Shown piece after piece: positions 32,941 through 44,368 of a DNA stretch of 64,000 nucleotides. Numbering within the stretch: position 1 is the stretch's first letter; the number at the start of each line of letters is the position of its first letter. Source of the DNA: Falciphora oryzae. Its lineage: Eukaryota; Ascomycota; Sordariomycetes; Magnaporthales; Magnaporthaceae. Position numbers and translations under genes: made by a program. Where the stretch lies: the NCBI GenBank assembly GCA_000733355.1, contig JNVV01000004.1, positions 981,046-1,045,045 of the forward strand. The letters run 5' to 3'. The notes beneath the pieces are model-generated. The model was given only the letters and a program-made list of their open reading frames with translations, did no database searches and had not been told where the DNA came from.

Positions 32941-34439
32941 ATGCAGCAGCAGTCGGGGCTGAAGCGGCTGCTCGGCCGCAAGCATCTACACGAACAGCAG
33001 CAGCCGCGGGGATACCAAAGCCTGACCCGTCACGAGGCAGCAGCCCCATTCCGAGGATACCTGCCCACGCATCCCTCCATCCTAGACCACGGCTTCGATG
33101 GAGTCATCCCGCCATTACAGGGAGGGCCAACCAACAGCCCCCCGGCTGGCCCGGCAGCACCCAGCATCGGTCCAAGCCTGGCACCAAATAACCCCTACAT
33201 CGCCGCCATCGAGGCCAAGGAGCGCTCCATGACGCTCGCCTACCTCCGCACCCTCCCGTCCCAGCCGTCCACTGCCGACCGCCCCGCCGTGCCCGCCGAC
33301 GACCTCGGCTTCGGCCAGCGCTATCAGCGGCTCGGCCCCGACGTCCTCGTCGTCACCAACCGCCGCGTCCCCGCGGCCCTGCTCAGCGGCGCCCGCGACT
33401 GCGCCGTGTGCGCCGAGACCCTCCCCAGCTCCCGCTTCCCGGCGCTCGCCGTGACCCGGCGCTGCGCCCACCCGCCGCGGACCTGCCTGTCCTGCGTCGC
33501 CACCTCCATCGCCACGGACCTTTCGGGCCGCCTGTGGAGCAGCATCCGGTGCCCCGAGTGCGCCTCCCCGCTGGAGTACGACGACGTGCAGCAGTACGCC
33601 GACCCGGACTCCCGAGACCGCTACCAGGCGCTCTCGTTCCGCACCGCCCTGTCCGAGAGCCCGGACTTCCGCTGGTGCCCGGCGGGCTGCGGGTCCGGGC
33701 AGACCAACGAGCGCGGGTCGGGGCAGGCCAGGACGACGTGCCTGCACTGCGGCGCAGACTTCTGCTTCGTCCACGACGGCGTCTGGCACGAGGGGCTGAC
33801 CTGCGCCGAGTACGACCGCCTGCTCGCCGACCCGGACGCCTTCCGCGCCGACGCCGACACTGCCGCTGCTGTTGCCGCTGCCGACGATGATTTCGTCATG
33901 GTGGGCCCGGACGGAGGAGAGCTGCCCCCGGGCTCCGACTCCAACTCCGCAGCGGCAGCAGCAGCAGCCCTGTCGCAGGCCGAGGCGGCCGACCGCGCGC
34001 TGGCGCGGAGCCTCGAGGCCGAGGAGCGGCGGCGCGAGCGCGAGCGGGAGCGGCGGCGGGCGCGCGACGACGAGGACGCGCGCGACGGGCGGGAGAGGGC
34101 CGAGCGCGACGGGCGCGGGCGGCTGATCGAGGAGATGCGCCGCCGCGCGGCCCAGCGCAGGAAGGAGATGATGCTGACCGAGGCCACGGTCAGCCAGACC
34201 ACAAAGAGGTGCCCCGGGTGCCGCTGGCCGATCGAGAAGAATGACGGTTGCTCGCACATGACCTGTGAGTTTCGATTCTTCTTTTTCAACACCCACCCTG
34301 CTCCTTGCTATAATCACCCCGTGCTGCACTAACCGGCGTCTCTTGGTATCCAGGCACAATGTGCTCCTACGAGTTCTGCTATTCCTGCGGCCTGAAGTGG
34401 AAAGACGGATGCCGCAATACCAACTGCCGCGCGATTTAG
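32941..34439 (+). CDS. RBR (RING-IBR-RING) E3 ubiquitin ligase
   Basis: Exons 32941-34264 and 34354-34439 encode 469 aa. RING1 starts at CAVC (about 153) and ends with RCPECASPL. The IBR zinc-binding unit follows (WCPAGCGSG at about 244, CLHCGADFCFVH). RING2 begins KRCPGCRWPIEKNDGCSHM and continues over the 89-bp intron into CTMCSYEFCYSCGLKW. RBR ligases receive ubiquitin as a thioester on a RING2 cysteine; here Cys ~437 in the NDGCSHM motif fits. Between IBR and RING2 lies an unusual ~120-residue Ala/Asp then Arg/Glu-rich helical linker. The N-terminus is Gln/Pro-rich and disordered. The second exon is short but needed to complete RING2. Substrates unknown. Confidence 0.9.
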
Positions 34440-35146
34440 GTATTCTTGGAACTGCGTGGCCCGCGTATCGTCTCTGTTAACCTTGGCCTATACTTTGGCA
34501 CTCAGAACTATACCTGGCTGTTGGTCTGTTCTCTTGGGCAGTGTTTTCAGGAGCCGGATGGAAATGTGCCATAACTCCACCCAGTGTCGCCCCTGAATCG
34601 CTGCCCTCGTATGAGAAATCCCCAAAGTGATTCGACCTTCTGTTGCTGGTTCTTCATTCTCATGGGAATGGCTTTTTTTTTTTTTTTTTTTTTTTTTTCC
34701 CCACAAATCCATCTCTCCCAGGCCATGGCGGGGCTCGGAGGAGTTCAAGTTGACCCGTATGACACATGGGTCCGCTGTGATTCAGTGTAGTCCTAGGGGC
34801 CTAAGAAAACAGAGTGATAGTACATGAGGTCGTTTTGCTCGTCAAGTCCCGCCATCCTTTCCCGGCTTGTATTGCCAGCAGGGTGTTGGAGACAGTCAAA
34901 CTTCTCAGGTGACAGGAGGACATGTAGTAGGAGTGGAAAATAGCGATGTCCGATGGAGCAATACTCCCGCTGCAGTGACTGTTTCCATGCCTCGACGATC
35001 CAGAAGATGACAAGCCAAGCCCGCACAAGACAAGAATGGGTATCTCGCCGAAAGATAACAGCAGATTGGGCTGTCACAAATGTGAAGAAAAAAGCTGGCA
35101 ACAAAAGGGGAGACGAGACGTCGTCACGGTAGCAAGTCGAAGCAGC
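34440..35146. other. Convergent 3' intergenic
   Basis: Between the RBR stop and the GTPase stop. Contains a T26 run at 34673-34698. No coding signal. Confidence 0.6.
34673..34698 (+). repeat. T26 homopolymer
   Basis: Longest single-base run in the window, lying in a 3' intergenic region. Confidence 0.95.
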
Positions 35147-36884
35147 CTACCTGTTTGCTGCATCGCTAGTCTTGAAGAATTCGAAGCTGCCGTTGAGCGT
35201 ACTGCCGTTGACAGTGCTGCCGCCGTTAACCGTTCCGTAGCCGTTCACCGTACCGTGGCCGCTCACTGTGCTGTTACTATTCAGAGTGCCGGTTCTGTTG
35301 ACGGTCCCGTGGCCATTGATAGAATCGTGATCTGCCATGACGACATCGCCATCTGTATAACCATTTGTGCCGCTCGTCGGCGCGTTGCTGGCCGCAGATG
35401 TTCTACCGTCTCTGGAAGATCTGAGAAGCCCACGCAGCATGCGGCCGGTGCCGTACAACAAGCTAGACTTCTGCTTTGTTCCGTGGCTTCTATCGGCTGC
35501 ACGTTTGGCATTCTCCATGACTCTGGGCAGGGCGGTGCTGATGACTGTTCTGAAGAGGTCCGCAACCTTGTCGTTGTTTCTAGCCGAGCACTCGACATAC
35601 CTATCCGCGCCAATTGCTTGCGCGACTTGCTCTGCCTGTTCCAAGCCAGTGTTGTACCACCAAATGTCAGTCATGTTTGCTCAACATCGAACAGCTGCAA
35701 GCCCGTGGTCCGCCCCATCGGCTTATGCTTCACGAACCTGCTGGCGGCTGACAACCTCGCTCTCTTGGAGAAAGGACAACTGCAGGGTTGGCGTGCGGCG
35801 GTCCGACTTCAGGCCAGCGAGGATGATGGGGACACCCTCGGCGTTTTGGCGGGCGTCTGCAACCCACTGATAATGCATAAAGATTAGCAGGCGTGTCCTT
35901 TGGGTCTGTCCAAGTCGGCCTGGGCACAAAGAAGCTGGCGATAGAATAATGGAGTCGCTTTGAATTCGGAAGGTAGCTGGGACTCACGCGGTTCAGACAC
36001 GCAGTTAGGGTCGTCGCGTCACCCACTGAAAAGCAAACAACGACAGCGTCCCACCAGCACCGCGTCAGATGGCTGATATCGCTCTCCTCCTGCCCGCCGC
36101 CACAGTCGTGCATCTCGACCCGGCACGGCACGCCCGTCTCGGAGGACATCAGGGCTACGTGCAGGTCCTTGTTGGTAGGGTTGTACTCCCTGTCGACATA
36201 TTGGTTGTGTAGGAAGCGCCTATTCCCGTAGCAAGACCATATTGTGATTAGACCTCCAAGACAGAAGATTATTGGGAAGAACACAGAAACGGGCAGAACA
36301 TACTTAATCAGACAGGTCTTTCCAACAGTGGCATCACCAACAAATGCGACCTGAAGTCGGTAGTCCCCAGTCACATTGTCCTCCGGAGCCAAGACTTTCG
36401 GCGGCGTATCTGCAAAGTGTTGCGGCGGCTCCGCTCGGAATATGCTGCTCAGCCGGGAGGGGGCTCTCGGGGGTTGGTGTCCACCACCGTAGCCGTTCTC
36501 GGCAGAGGTTGACGCTCTGCTCAGGGGGCGGAAGCTGAAGCTCCAACGACGGGACTCCATGGAGGCAGGGGCTTTCTGGGAGGGCTGGAACATGGTGGAG
36601 AGGCGGCGCGAGAAGGCGAGCGAGGTCGCCGGGCGGTCCTCGAGCTCGGCGGCATCCGTGCGGAAGCCAGCCGAGCTGTGCCTATCTCGGCGGGAAAGGG
36701 CTCGTGACATGGTCCTCAGGGGTCCCTGCTTGGACGATTGGTGCTGCTCCTGCTGGTCATTGTGGTAGCGCCGTTTCTTCTGCAGCTTGTGGTGCTGCGA
36801 CTTTTGCGGGAGGAGCTCCGGCTCGGGAGGAAGTTGCGCTTGGTGAGGCTCATGCTGGCGATGGTCTGTCAGTGCTTCCGTCAT
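35147..36884 (-). CDS. Atypical Rho/Ras-like small GTPase with long N-terminal extension
   Basis: Exons 36884-36304, 36219-35988, 35866-35738 and 35635-35147 encode 476 aa. The first ~175 residues are Gln/His/Ser/Arg-rich and disordered. The G domain then shows P-loop GDATVGKT (about 183-190), a switch-I-like REYNPTNKD, a G3 region DCGGGQEE (about 232) in place of DTAGQE, GLKSD for the base-binding NKxD as in Rho proteins, and ECSARNND for the SAK loop. The C-terminus lacks a CAAX box and instead carries a low-complexity tail of repeated TVNG/GTVN units. The extra Gly in G3 could change GTP hydrolysis. Such proteins usually act as membrane or cytoskeletal switches, but without a lipidation motif the localisation is unclear. 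AACAGGTAGG at the stop could be a donor to a missed last exon. Confidence 0.78.
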
Positions 36885-37190
36885 CTCCGGCTTGAAGCTC
36901 CCGGTCTAGGTATAGGGGCAGCTCGGCAAGTGCTCGTCCAGAGATGCAGATCGCTGGAAATGGCAGAAGAGAGCGGAATGTGGGCTCGAAGGTTTTTGGA
37001 AGCTGCGAGTGGGAGTGAAGGGCCGAAGATTGTGCAGTCCTTGGCAGACCAGTTGGGAAGTCAAGTTCAGTGACGCCGACAAGACGCTTTTAGTAAGAGA
37101 ATGGGGGTCTGTCGGCGGCCGACAGGTGCAAATCAGACGCATCAAATGGGAGTGACGAAGACGTCCCTGGGCAAAGACTGGTGAGGGCAG

Positions 37191-38049
37191 TCAACCCCAC
37201 GCAGCATCAGTCACGCATGGCAGGTGGCTGCGCGGGGTTGTGTCGATTCGACTGCTCGAGTTGCGCCTTCCAGGTTCTGCGATTGCGGCCCCGATCTCTC
37301 CTTGCGTCCACGGCGGGATGTACTTCCATGTTTCCACCTTGAAGACGCGGTTGCTCTTTCCAGTTGAGGCGGAAAGATCGTGCAAGGGGAACATGGAACA
37401 CGATCCATCATATCATGGAAGCCAGCCCCGCTGCCCGGCTGGGCGCAAAATAACAATGCGACAAATCACCCTGCCAGACTTCCAGCAACTGGTGCATAGC
37501 AAAATAAGGAGGAACTTGTGCTGTGTAGATCAATGTGCATGGGAGCATGGAGGCTGGGAGTCAACTCACCACAATGTAATTCCAATCGCCCTCCCGGACA
37601 GGACACCTCCGGAGGGGCGATTCGTACAGAAGCGGGAGCGAGTTCCTCTTATAGTTGTGGGCCAGTGACGGTTGCAGCACGGGGTCCCACCCCAGTTGGC
37701 CGTGCATCTCGTATTGCCGGACGGGCGGCGACATCGGATAACCGGGAGCCACGTCTGCAGCTGCAGGAGCAGTGACGACGGTGGATGGGGTGCAGGGCGG
37801 GTCGAAGACGCTGGCGAGGCGCGCGACGTGCGGGCTCACACCGCCCCCCTCGTCGCCGCCGCCATCATTGTCGCCCCGCTTGCGCTTGGCGGCGCGCGTG
37901 ACCCCGGTCGGGTACGACTGGAGCTCGCGCACGAAGCGCTCGCCGGGGCTGACCGGCTCTGGCAGCTCCGACAACCACACGTCGTAGGCGGCGCTGGGCA
38001 CCGCGTTGCCCCGCGCGTCGGCGGTCCTGTAAAGCGAGGTTGGCATCAT
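37191..38049 (-). CDS. Hypothetical protein, tentative two-exon model
   Basis: A 160-codon exon (38049-37570) starts MMPTSLYRTADARG, carries a basic AAKRKRGD segment and a Pro-rich middle, and ends DWNYIV at a good GTGAGT donor. About 215 bp downstream on the same strand a protein-like piece (SNRVFKVETWKYIPPWTQGE...) ends at 37191. Joining at the AAAG acceptor (exon 37355-37191) keeps phase 0, giving 214 aa. Between them a third possible coding stretch (around 37400-37440, including GAGFHDMMD) lies in another frame, so either a small exon was missed or the gene carries a frameshift. I do not recognise the family. Confidence 0.4.
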
Positions 38050-40453
38050 GATGTTGGTGGGGCCGCTGGGTGGGTGCTAGCCAGCCGTGGCCTGGATAGA
38101 CGAAGTACGCGTTGGTGGTTGCGGTGCGGCTCTAGTTGTGGTGGCCGCAGAAACATGCAGCCCAGCAGCGAGGCTACTGCCGCGCACCGCGATTTGGGGA
38201 CGTCCGTAATCCCGTCGCATCTGCAGGTAATTTCGAACACGTCTGGATTCCTTGGCTGATCGTTGTCGGCATTTGCTGGGGATGCCGTGTCCTGCTGGCC
38301 TGATGGTCGCGGGGATCTCGGGCGAGGATGGTTGAAAAAAGGACGAATCCAAACCAAGGCGAAAAGAAGGAGAATCTTGGGTAAGGAATTGCTGTCCACT
38401 GCCCGGGGTCCGGGGCGGGTAAAAGGCCTCAGCGGGGGCCAAGACGGGTGTGTTCGCCGACGCGCTGCCTCCCAGATCCGCGTTCGCGTCACTTTGTTCT
38501 GAGGCGATGGCTGACTGTTTTCCAACGGCAACGAAGCGGGAGGCAATAGTCCGCAACTCGCTCGCAGCTGCACGCGACAAACGGGGCTCCACACGCGTAA
38601 ATGTGGAAAACAGACCGGCTTCCGCCAGAAAAAGAAGCAAGTCGGCTCAGCAACGCGCGTGGGCGTAGGTGTGGTGTGGGTGGTGTAAGCGTGACACGCG
38701 GCACTGTGCTCAGATATCGCCGAGGAAAAAGACAAGACAAGCACCATGGAAAAGTCAAAAAGCTCACCAGGCGGCCCGGCTGCCTGCCTGGTTACGAAAC
38801 CTTTCGAGTTTCCTTCCACCGGTCTCCGTAGTGTGGGAATCATCCACAAACCTGTGGTGATAAACACAAGCCACACTGACACAATCATCTTGCGCGCGAC
38901 ATGGGCGGGACTCGAACCGGGGGCCTCAAGCGAGGTCGTCCGAGAACATGGCGTAGCAGGTATTGCCTGCCACGCCATCCCGGCTCGAGTTGGTGAAAGC
39001 AGGACCGCGGGCAAGACCTATAAGGGCCAGGGCTCGCCGGGTTCCTGTCCCGCCAACAAAAAGATCAGGCCGTTGGCCTGCCACCCATGGCTGCTGAGCG
39101 AGGGGCGATGGTTCACCAGCGACTCCGTGCCCGCATCCCTCCTCTCGCCACCATCACGTACGTCCTCCGCCCGCGCCCCGGGTGTCCTTCCATTTTCCCA
39201 ACTGCCACATGGGCGAACCTCTGCCACAGCGTCACCCGCCCGTCCTGGCACTTGCTGGGTAACTGGTATCTCGCTAGCCAGGACCGCAGATATTGCCCCA
39301 TTTACACTGAATCAGGCATATCCAGTGGTGCACACTTGGCACATATCTTCAATATTTATGTCCAAGACAAAAGCATATCGTGAACTCCTCGGCCACGATT
39401 CTGCAACATGCCTGGTGGGCCTGGCATCCTGTCTCCTGTGCACCTCTTCTGCAGATACTCCAGGTCTATAAGCGACAAGCCTCTTCCCATCTCCCAGCTC
39501 GCCGCCCCATACAAATCCACTGGGATGATACGCAGACGTCCTGTCCGCGACGGAAGGAGAGATACAGATACAACAATGCGAGCCCTGCGGGGCCGGCGCA
39601 CTCCGCATTGATGCCCTCGCGTCCGGTGAAAAACAACGGGATGCCATCATCTTCACTTGAAAGGAGACGAAAATGAAAAGAGAAAACATGAAAGATAAAA
39701 TGAGAAGCTCGTCTGGATTCCATGCTTATGGCCTTGCCAATTGAACGCCTGAAGACGAATCAACTTCGCGATTTCAGGTAGTTCCTCCAGCCAAATGTTT
39801 TCAAGGGTAGCATCTCTCCGGAACTTTCGTGGTTGGTAGGCTTGAGGGATGAGGCTCTGTTGCGTTCCGCGCAGGCGACGTTGACCGGACCACGTGCGAG
39901 GAGTGGTTTTTGACTCTGGTGCGCGCGTTGCGGGATTGCCAGGCAGTCGATTGAGCCAGGATATCCGGCAGATGTCCGTGGACGCGAGAGAGGTGGCCAG
40001 CTAGAGCAGAAGAATTGCAACCGTATTCCTGTTCGTGATGGGCTTGGTGATATTTGCGTGGCGATTTCATGACGTTGGAAAGGGGTGGTTGGGTGTGGAA
40101 AGGAAGCGCATGCGCCTCGGTTTCCGCAAACAGCCTCGAGCGTCAAAACAGTGGGTTTGCACTGTACGCCGACAACCCAAGCTCGCACGAGAATCCGCGA
40201 CCAATTTCCTCTGGTGGAGTTCACCCTGCCCTGGTGTCTGTCTCCCTTGCTTGGAGTGCTCTACGTCGATAAACATTTGGTTGCATTTGTTTACCCTCTG
40301 CTTAATTTGCGCCAAGCGATATCTCTGTCGGCAGGTCTGATCCCAATTGACATGAGAAATTGAAACATCACCTTGGGCGGTAGAAGATGGCGTGGCGGAG
40401 GCCTTGCTTGGGTCGAGCGGCAGGCCTGGCACAGGTCACCGATACCGCCCTGC
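38050..40453. other. Gene-poor region, 2.4 kb
   Basis: A Ser/Ala-rich minus frame at 38077-38640 lacks a usable ATG and probably represents upstream leader or a missed exon. A strong hairpin is at 38949-38977. Other ORFs have no motif. The pieces next to 40300 form the PrpF-family promoter. Confidence 0.4.
38949..38977 (+). repeat. 12-bp inverted repeat (hairpin), 5-nt loop
   Basis: TGGCGTAGCAGG and CCTGCCACGCCA pair at 11 of 12 positions around TATTG. A tRNA T-loop-like sequence lies 30 bp to the left on the opposite strand, but no tRNA fold results. Confidence 0.6.
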
Positions 40454-41785
40454 ATGGCAACGATGGGGAGCCGCCGCGCCGGCAGCAGCACCACAAATAC
40501 AAACGCTCGCGGCCCGCAAAGGAGCATCAAAGCATCCTACTATCGGGGTGGAACATCCCGGGCTATAATTTTCAGCCAGAAGAACCTCCCCCCGGACAGG
40601 GCCGCCTGGGCGCCCATCTTCCTCAGCGCCATCGGCAGCCCGGACCCGGACCACGGCAGGCAGCTCGACGGCATGGGTGGCGGCATCTCGAGCCTGTCCA
40701 AGGCCTGTGTCGTCGGCCCCGCGACAGTAGAAGGCGCGGATGTCGACTTCACCTTTGCAGCGCTGGGGGTGCGCGACGACCTCGTGGACTACTCCAGCAA
40801 CTGCGGCAACATGTCGGCCGCCATCGGCCCTTTCGCCATCGACTCGGGGCTGGTCTCGGTCCCGCCGCACACGGTTCTAACCCTCGTGCTGCGCGACGCT
40901 AGCGTCCCCAGCAGCAGCCAGGGCGAGGAGGGCCCCGGGGCGGTCGCCGTCGTCGGCGCCGCGCCCGACGACGTCACCTTCACGGTGCGCATCCACAACA
41001 CCAACACGGGCAAGATCATCGCCGCCACCTTCCCGCTCGCCTCGTCGCCCGATGCGCCGGGCGGCGTCGAGGCCGCCGCGTCGGGGTCTTGTGCCATCGA
41101 CGGCGTCGCCAGCACCGGCGCCCCCATTCGCCTCGACTTCCTGCGGCCCGCGGGCTCGCGCACGGGCAAGCTGCTGCCCACGGGACGGGCCGCGGACGAA
41201 ATCGAGGTCCCCGCAGATGGCAGTGGTGCCGGTACTGTTGTTCGGGCGACGCTCATCGATGCGGGGAACCCCTGCTGCTTCGTCGCGGCAGCCGACCTCG
41301 GCGTCGCGGACGGGACCATGAGCGCGGCAGCCATCGACGCCGACGAGCCCTTGAAACGGCGACTCGAGGCCGTGAGGCGGCGGGCCGCGGTCATGATGGG
41401 GCTGGCGGACAGGGTCGAGGACGCGCCCGGCAGCGTGCCCAAGATCGGGTTTGTGTCGCGGCAGGCACCGTCGGCGGGGGCGTCCAGTGATGCCGTCACC
41501 GTGCGGGCCATGTCGGTGGGGCAGCCTCACAAGGCGGTGCCCCTCACCGTGGCCATCGCCCTCGCCGCCGCCGCGAGACTGCCTGGGAGTGTGGTTGAGG
41601 ACTGCGTCGTGCGACCTGAGGCATCTGGTAGGGATGGCAGCAGCGATGACGCAGGCCTTGTTGTCCATCACGCGAGCGGCACGTTGACCGTCGGCGCAAA
41701 GTTCAGCGAGGAGGGGGACCTCGAGCATGCTACGGTGTATAGGACCGCTAGACGGCTGATGGAGGGCAAGATATTCTGGAAATGA
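40454..41785 (+). CDS. PrpF-family protein (DUF453; methylaconitate/itaconate isomerase-like)
   Basis: A single exon of 443 aa. The double diaminopimelate-epimerase-type fold is marked by YYRGGTSRAIIF near the N-terminus, GSPD...QLDGMGGGISSLSKA, SSNCGNMSAAIGPFAI (catalytic region), IDAGNPCCFV and MSVGQPHKAVPLT near the end. PrpF proteins catalyse cis-trans or double-bond isomerisation of small tricarboxylates such as 2-methylaconitate in the methylcitrate route of propionate use; some fungal members serve other acids. No methylcitrate gene lies nearby in this window. The open frame extends upstream, but the first in-frame ATG is at 40454 (another at 40463), giving a short Ser/Thr lead before the fold. 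Intact. Confidence 0.88.
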   Translation: MATMGSRRAGSSTTNTNARGPQRSIKASYYRGGTSRAIIFSQKNLPPDRAAWAPIFLSAIGSPDPDHGRQLDGMGGGISSLSKACVVGPATVEGADVDFTFAALGVRDDLVDYSSNCGNMSAAIGPFAIDSGLVSVPPHTVLTLVLRDASVPSSSQGEEGPGAVAVVGAAPDDVTFTVRIHNTNTGKIIAATFPLASSPDAPGGVEAAASGSCAIDGVASTGAPIRLDFLRPAGSRTGKLLPTGRAADEIEVPADGSGAGTVVRATLIDAGNPCCFVAAADLGVADGTMSAAAIDADEPLKRRLEAVRRRAAVMMGLADRVEDAPGSVPKIGFVSRQAPSAGASSDAVTVRAMSVGQPHKAVPLTVAIALAAAARLPGSVVEDCVVRPEASGRDGSSDDAGLVVHHASGTLTVGAKFSEEGDLEHATVYRTARRLMEGKIFWK

Positions 41786-42337
41786 ATACTTTTGACATGC
41801 TGCATGATGCTCTTTGATCTCTTGTGCGAAGCAGGCATGTAAGATACCGAGATATGGATATAATTGACGAAGTATCTTGCATTCATTTTATCGTGATACC
41901 AAATGGTACATACCACCTGCATCGCTGCACCCGGCTCTGCCAGCGACCTTTGCTAGATAATCCTTGAACATCAGACTGTATCTGTCTCATGCTTATACTT
42001 TTTTTTCTTTTGTATGTTTTATTTTCGCAAAGCCCGTCTGTGATCGACTCAGGCGTGTGCCCCTTGTGAGCGCAGACTTTCCAACACGTAAAAGTCCAAC
42101 TACCCCCCGGTTTAAGGGGCCCCGCACACGTCATTGCGCCATTCCGAACACGCTAGCGTGCTCGCCCACCTCTGAACCACACAAACCCCGATTCCGGCGG
42201 CTGCAAACCACGGCTATCAAACGACGAGGCGGAAATACAGAGCCCCTTCTTGTCGAGTTGCCTCACATAAATACCGCGTCTGACTCTTGCTGCTGCTTAT
42301 CTGGCCCAAAAGAGGGACGTGTCCCCGGAATTGGCCC
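41786..42337. other. Intergenic, 552 bp
   Basis: 3' flank of the PrpF-family gene and promoter of the aminotransferase. AT-rich between 41800 and 42020. No gene seen. Confidence 0.6.
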
Positions 42338-44188
42338 ATGCCGTCAGCCTTGCGTCCCTCAGTTCTGCAGCAGTGCTTCCGGGGAAGAAGAGTCAGCGCC
42401 GCCTGCATCGCAAGCTCCTCCTCACGCCCGCTCGCCGCCACCAGTTGCGCGCCATTGTCAGCAGCAGCAGCTACACCAAAGACAACAACCTCCCCCTTCC
42501 CCCACATCACCTCCAGGATGTCGTCGTCCTCAGCTGCCGGCAGCGGCAAGCTGAAACCGGCGGCGCGGGTGGCGGGCCGGCGCCAGGACGTGTGGAGCAT
42601 CATCAACGAGGCGGCCGTCGCGTCGCCGATGCAGCCCATCGTCAACATGGGCCAGGGCTTCTTCGGCTACAACCCGCCCAAGTTCATCCTGGACGCGGCC
42701 AAGGCGGCGCTCGACCGCGTCGAGTGCAACCAGTACAGCCCCACCAAGGGCCGCCCGCGCCTCAAGAAGGCCATCGCCGACGCCTACTCGCCGTACTGGG
42801 GCAGGCGGCTGGACCCGGAGACCGAGGTCACCATCACGACGGGGGCGAATGAAGGTTTGTGCTGCTGTTGTGACCGTGGCCGTGGGGGATAATGAGAGAC
42901 TCACATGCTTGTTCGCTTGCAGGCATGCTGAGCGCCTTCATGGCCTTCATCGAGCCGGGAGACGAGGTCATTGTTTTTGAGCCGTTCTTCGACCAGTAAG
43001 CTTCCTTTTCTTGTGAGATATAGAGAAGTGACGTCCAGCAGTGTGGAGAGTGGAGCTGAACAAGTACTTGTCTGCAGGTACATAAGCAACATCGAGATGC
43101 CAGGAGGCAAGATCATCTACGTGCCCATGCACCCGCCCGCCGCCGGAGCCACCCAGACGCTCTCGGCCGGCGAGTGGACCATCAACTTTGACGAGCTGGA
43201 GCGGGCCATCACCCCCAGGACCAAGATGATTGTAATCAACACACCTCGTAAGCGGAGCCCTGCAGAGCTCACCCCTGACAGCATTAGCTTGTGACGCTTA
43301 CCTACCTCAAACGCTTCGCAGACAACCCCGTCGGCAAGGTCTTCACGAAAGCAGAGCTTGAGAGGATCGCGGCCCTCTGCGTCAAGAACGAGATCATCAT
43401 TCTCTCGGATGAGGTCTACGACCGCCTGTTTTACACACCCTTCACCCGCATCGCCACCCTGTCGCCCGAGGTCGAGCGCATAACCATCACGGTCGGCTCT
43501 GCGGGCAAGAACTTTTATGCTACTGGTTGGCGTGTCGGTAGGTACTTTCCATACCACACCCACATGTGTTTTACTCTGTAGCTGTCTGCTGATTCACTCT
43601 GGCTAGGCTGGCTGATGGGGCCGGCTGAGCTGATACAACACGTCTCGGCCGCACACACCCGGATCTGCTACTCCTCCGTGTCGCCGCTCCAGGAGGCATG
43701 CGCTATTGGTAAGTTCGGAAAGAAACCAATACGCGTCCGAAAGATCTGGCTACAGAATAGGGGGCAGGGGGCTGACCAAAATTCGTCCAACAGGCTTCGA
43801 GAAGGCCGAGGCCGAGGGCTTCTGGGACGAGTGCATCAAGGACATGAAGGGCCGGATGGACCGCTTCAATGAGGTCTGGCGGGAGCTGGGCGTGCCCTAC
43901 TCGGAGCCCGAGGGCGGCTACTTCGTCATGGTGAACCTCCACAAGGTCAAGCTGCCCGAGGACTACCCGTTCCCGCCCCACGTGGCGAGCCGCCCCCGCG
44001 ACTTCAAGCTGGCCTGGTTCCTGATCCAGGAGCTCGGCGTCGCCGCCATCCCGCCCACCGAGTTCTACACGGACGAGAACGCGTTCATCGTCGAGGACTA
44101 CCTCCGCTTCGCCGTCTGCAAGCCCGACGACGTGCTGGAGCTGGCCAAGGAGCGGCTCCGGGGCCTCAAGAAGTTCATCCATAACTAG
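42338..44188 (+). CDS. BNA3: Kynurenine aminotransferase-type PLP enzyme, probable mitochondrial leader
   Basis: Six exons (42338-42854, 42923-42995, 43078-43247, 43322-43537, 43607-43708, 43794-44188) encode 490 aa. The enzyme is a fold-type I aminotransferase: NMGQGFFGYNPP, YSPTKGRPRLKKAIA, TTGANEGMLSAF, INTPHNPVGKVF, SDEVYDRL and the PLP-lysine motif SAGKNFYATGWRVG. Kynurenine aminotransferase makes kynurenic acid from kynurenine and an oxo-acid; related glutamine-K transaminases look alike, so substrate is inferred. The ATG at 42338 yields a 60-residue Arg/Ser/Ala-rich leader without acidic residues in its first 40, typical of mitochondrial import. A second in-frame ATG at 42518 would give a 430-aa cytosolic form. 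All introns are 68-85 bp. It converges on the aldehyde dehydrogenase. Confidence 0.92.
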
Positions 44189-44368
44189 AGAGACGCTTGA
44201 GGGTTGCTTGAGTTCTTCGCAGGGCAGCACGTATTATCGCAGACGGCCATTTACCGATAGACATGTGGAACCGAAAAGCAAGGGAACGGTGTCCCAGGAT
44301 TTCCCTTCCGCTGGTCTATATCAAATCGCTTTCTAGCTAGCCAGGCGTTGAAGACAGATGATCCATTG

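Noticed and set aside
38077..38640. A 187-codon minus-strand frame
   Set aside because: It has no usable ATG at its start and no recognised motif; more likely leader or an exon that I cannot place.
38895..38990. A tRNA-like T-loop (GGTTCGAGTCC on the minus strand) next to a hairpin
   Set aside because: The T stem pairs at only about three of five positions and no acceptor, anticodon or D arms can be drawn.
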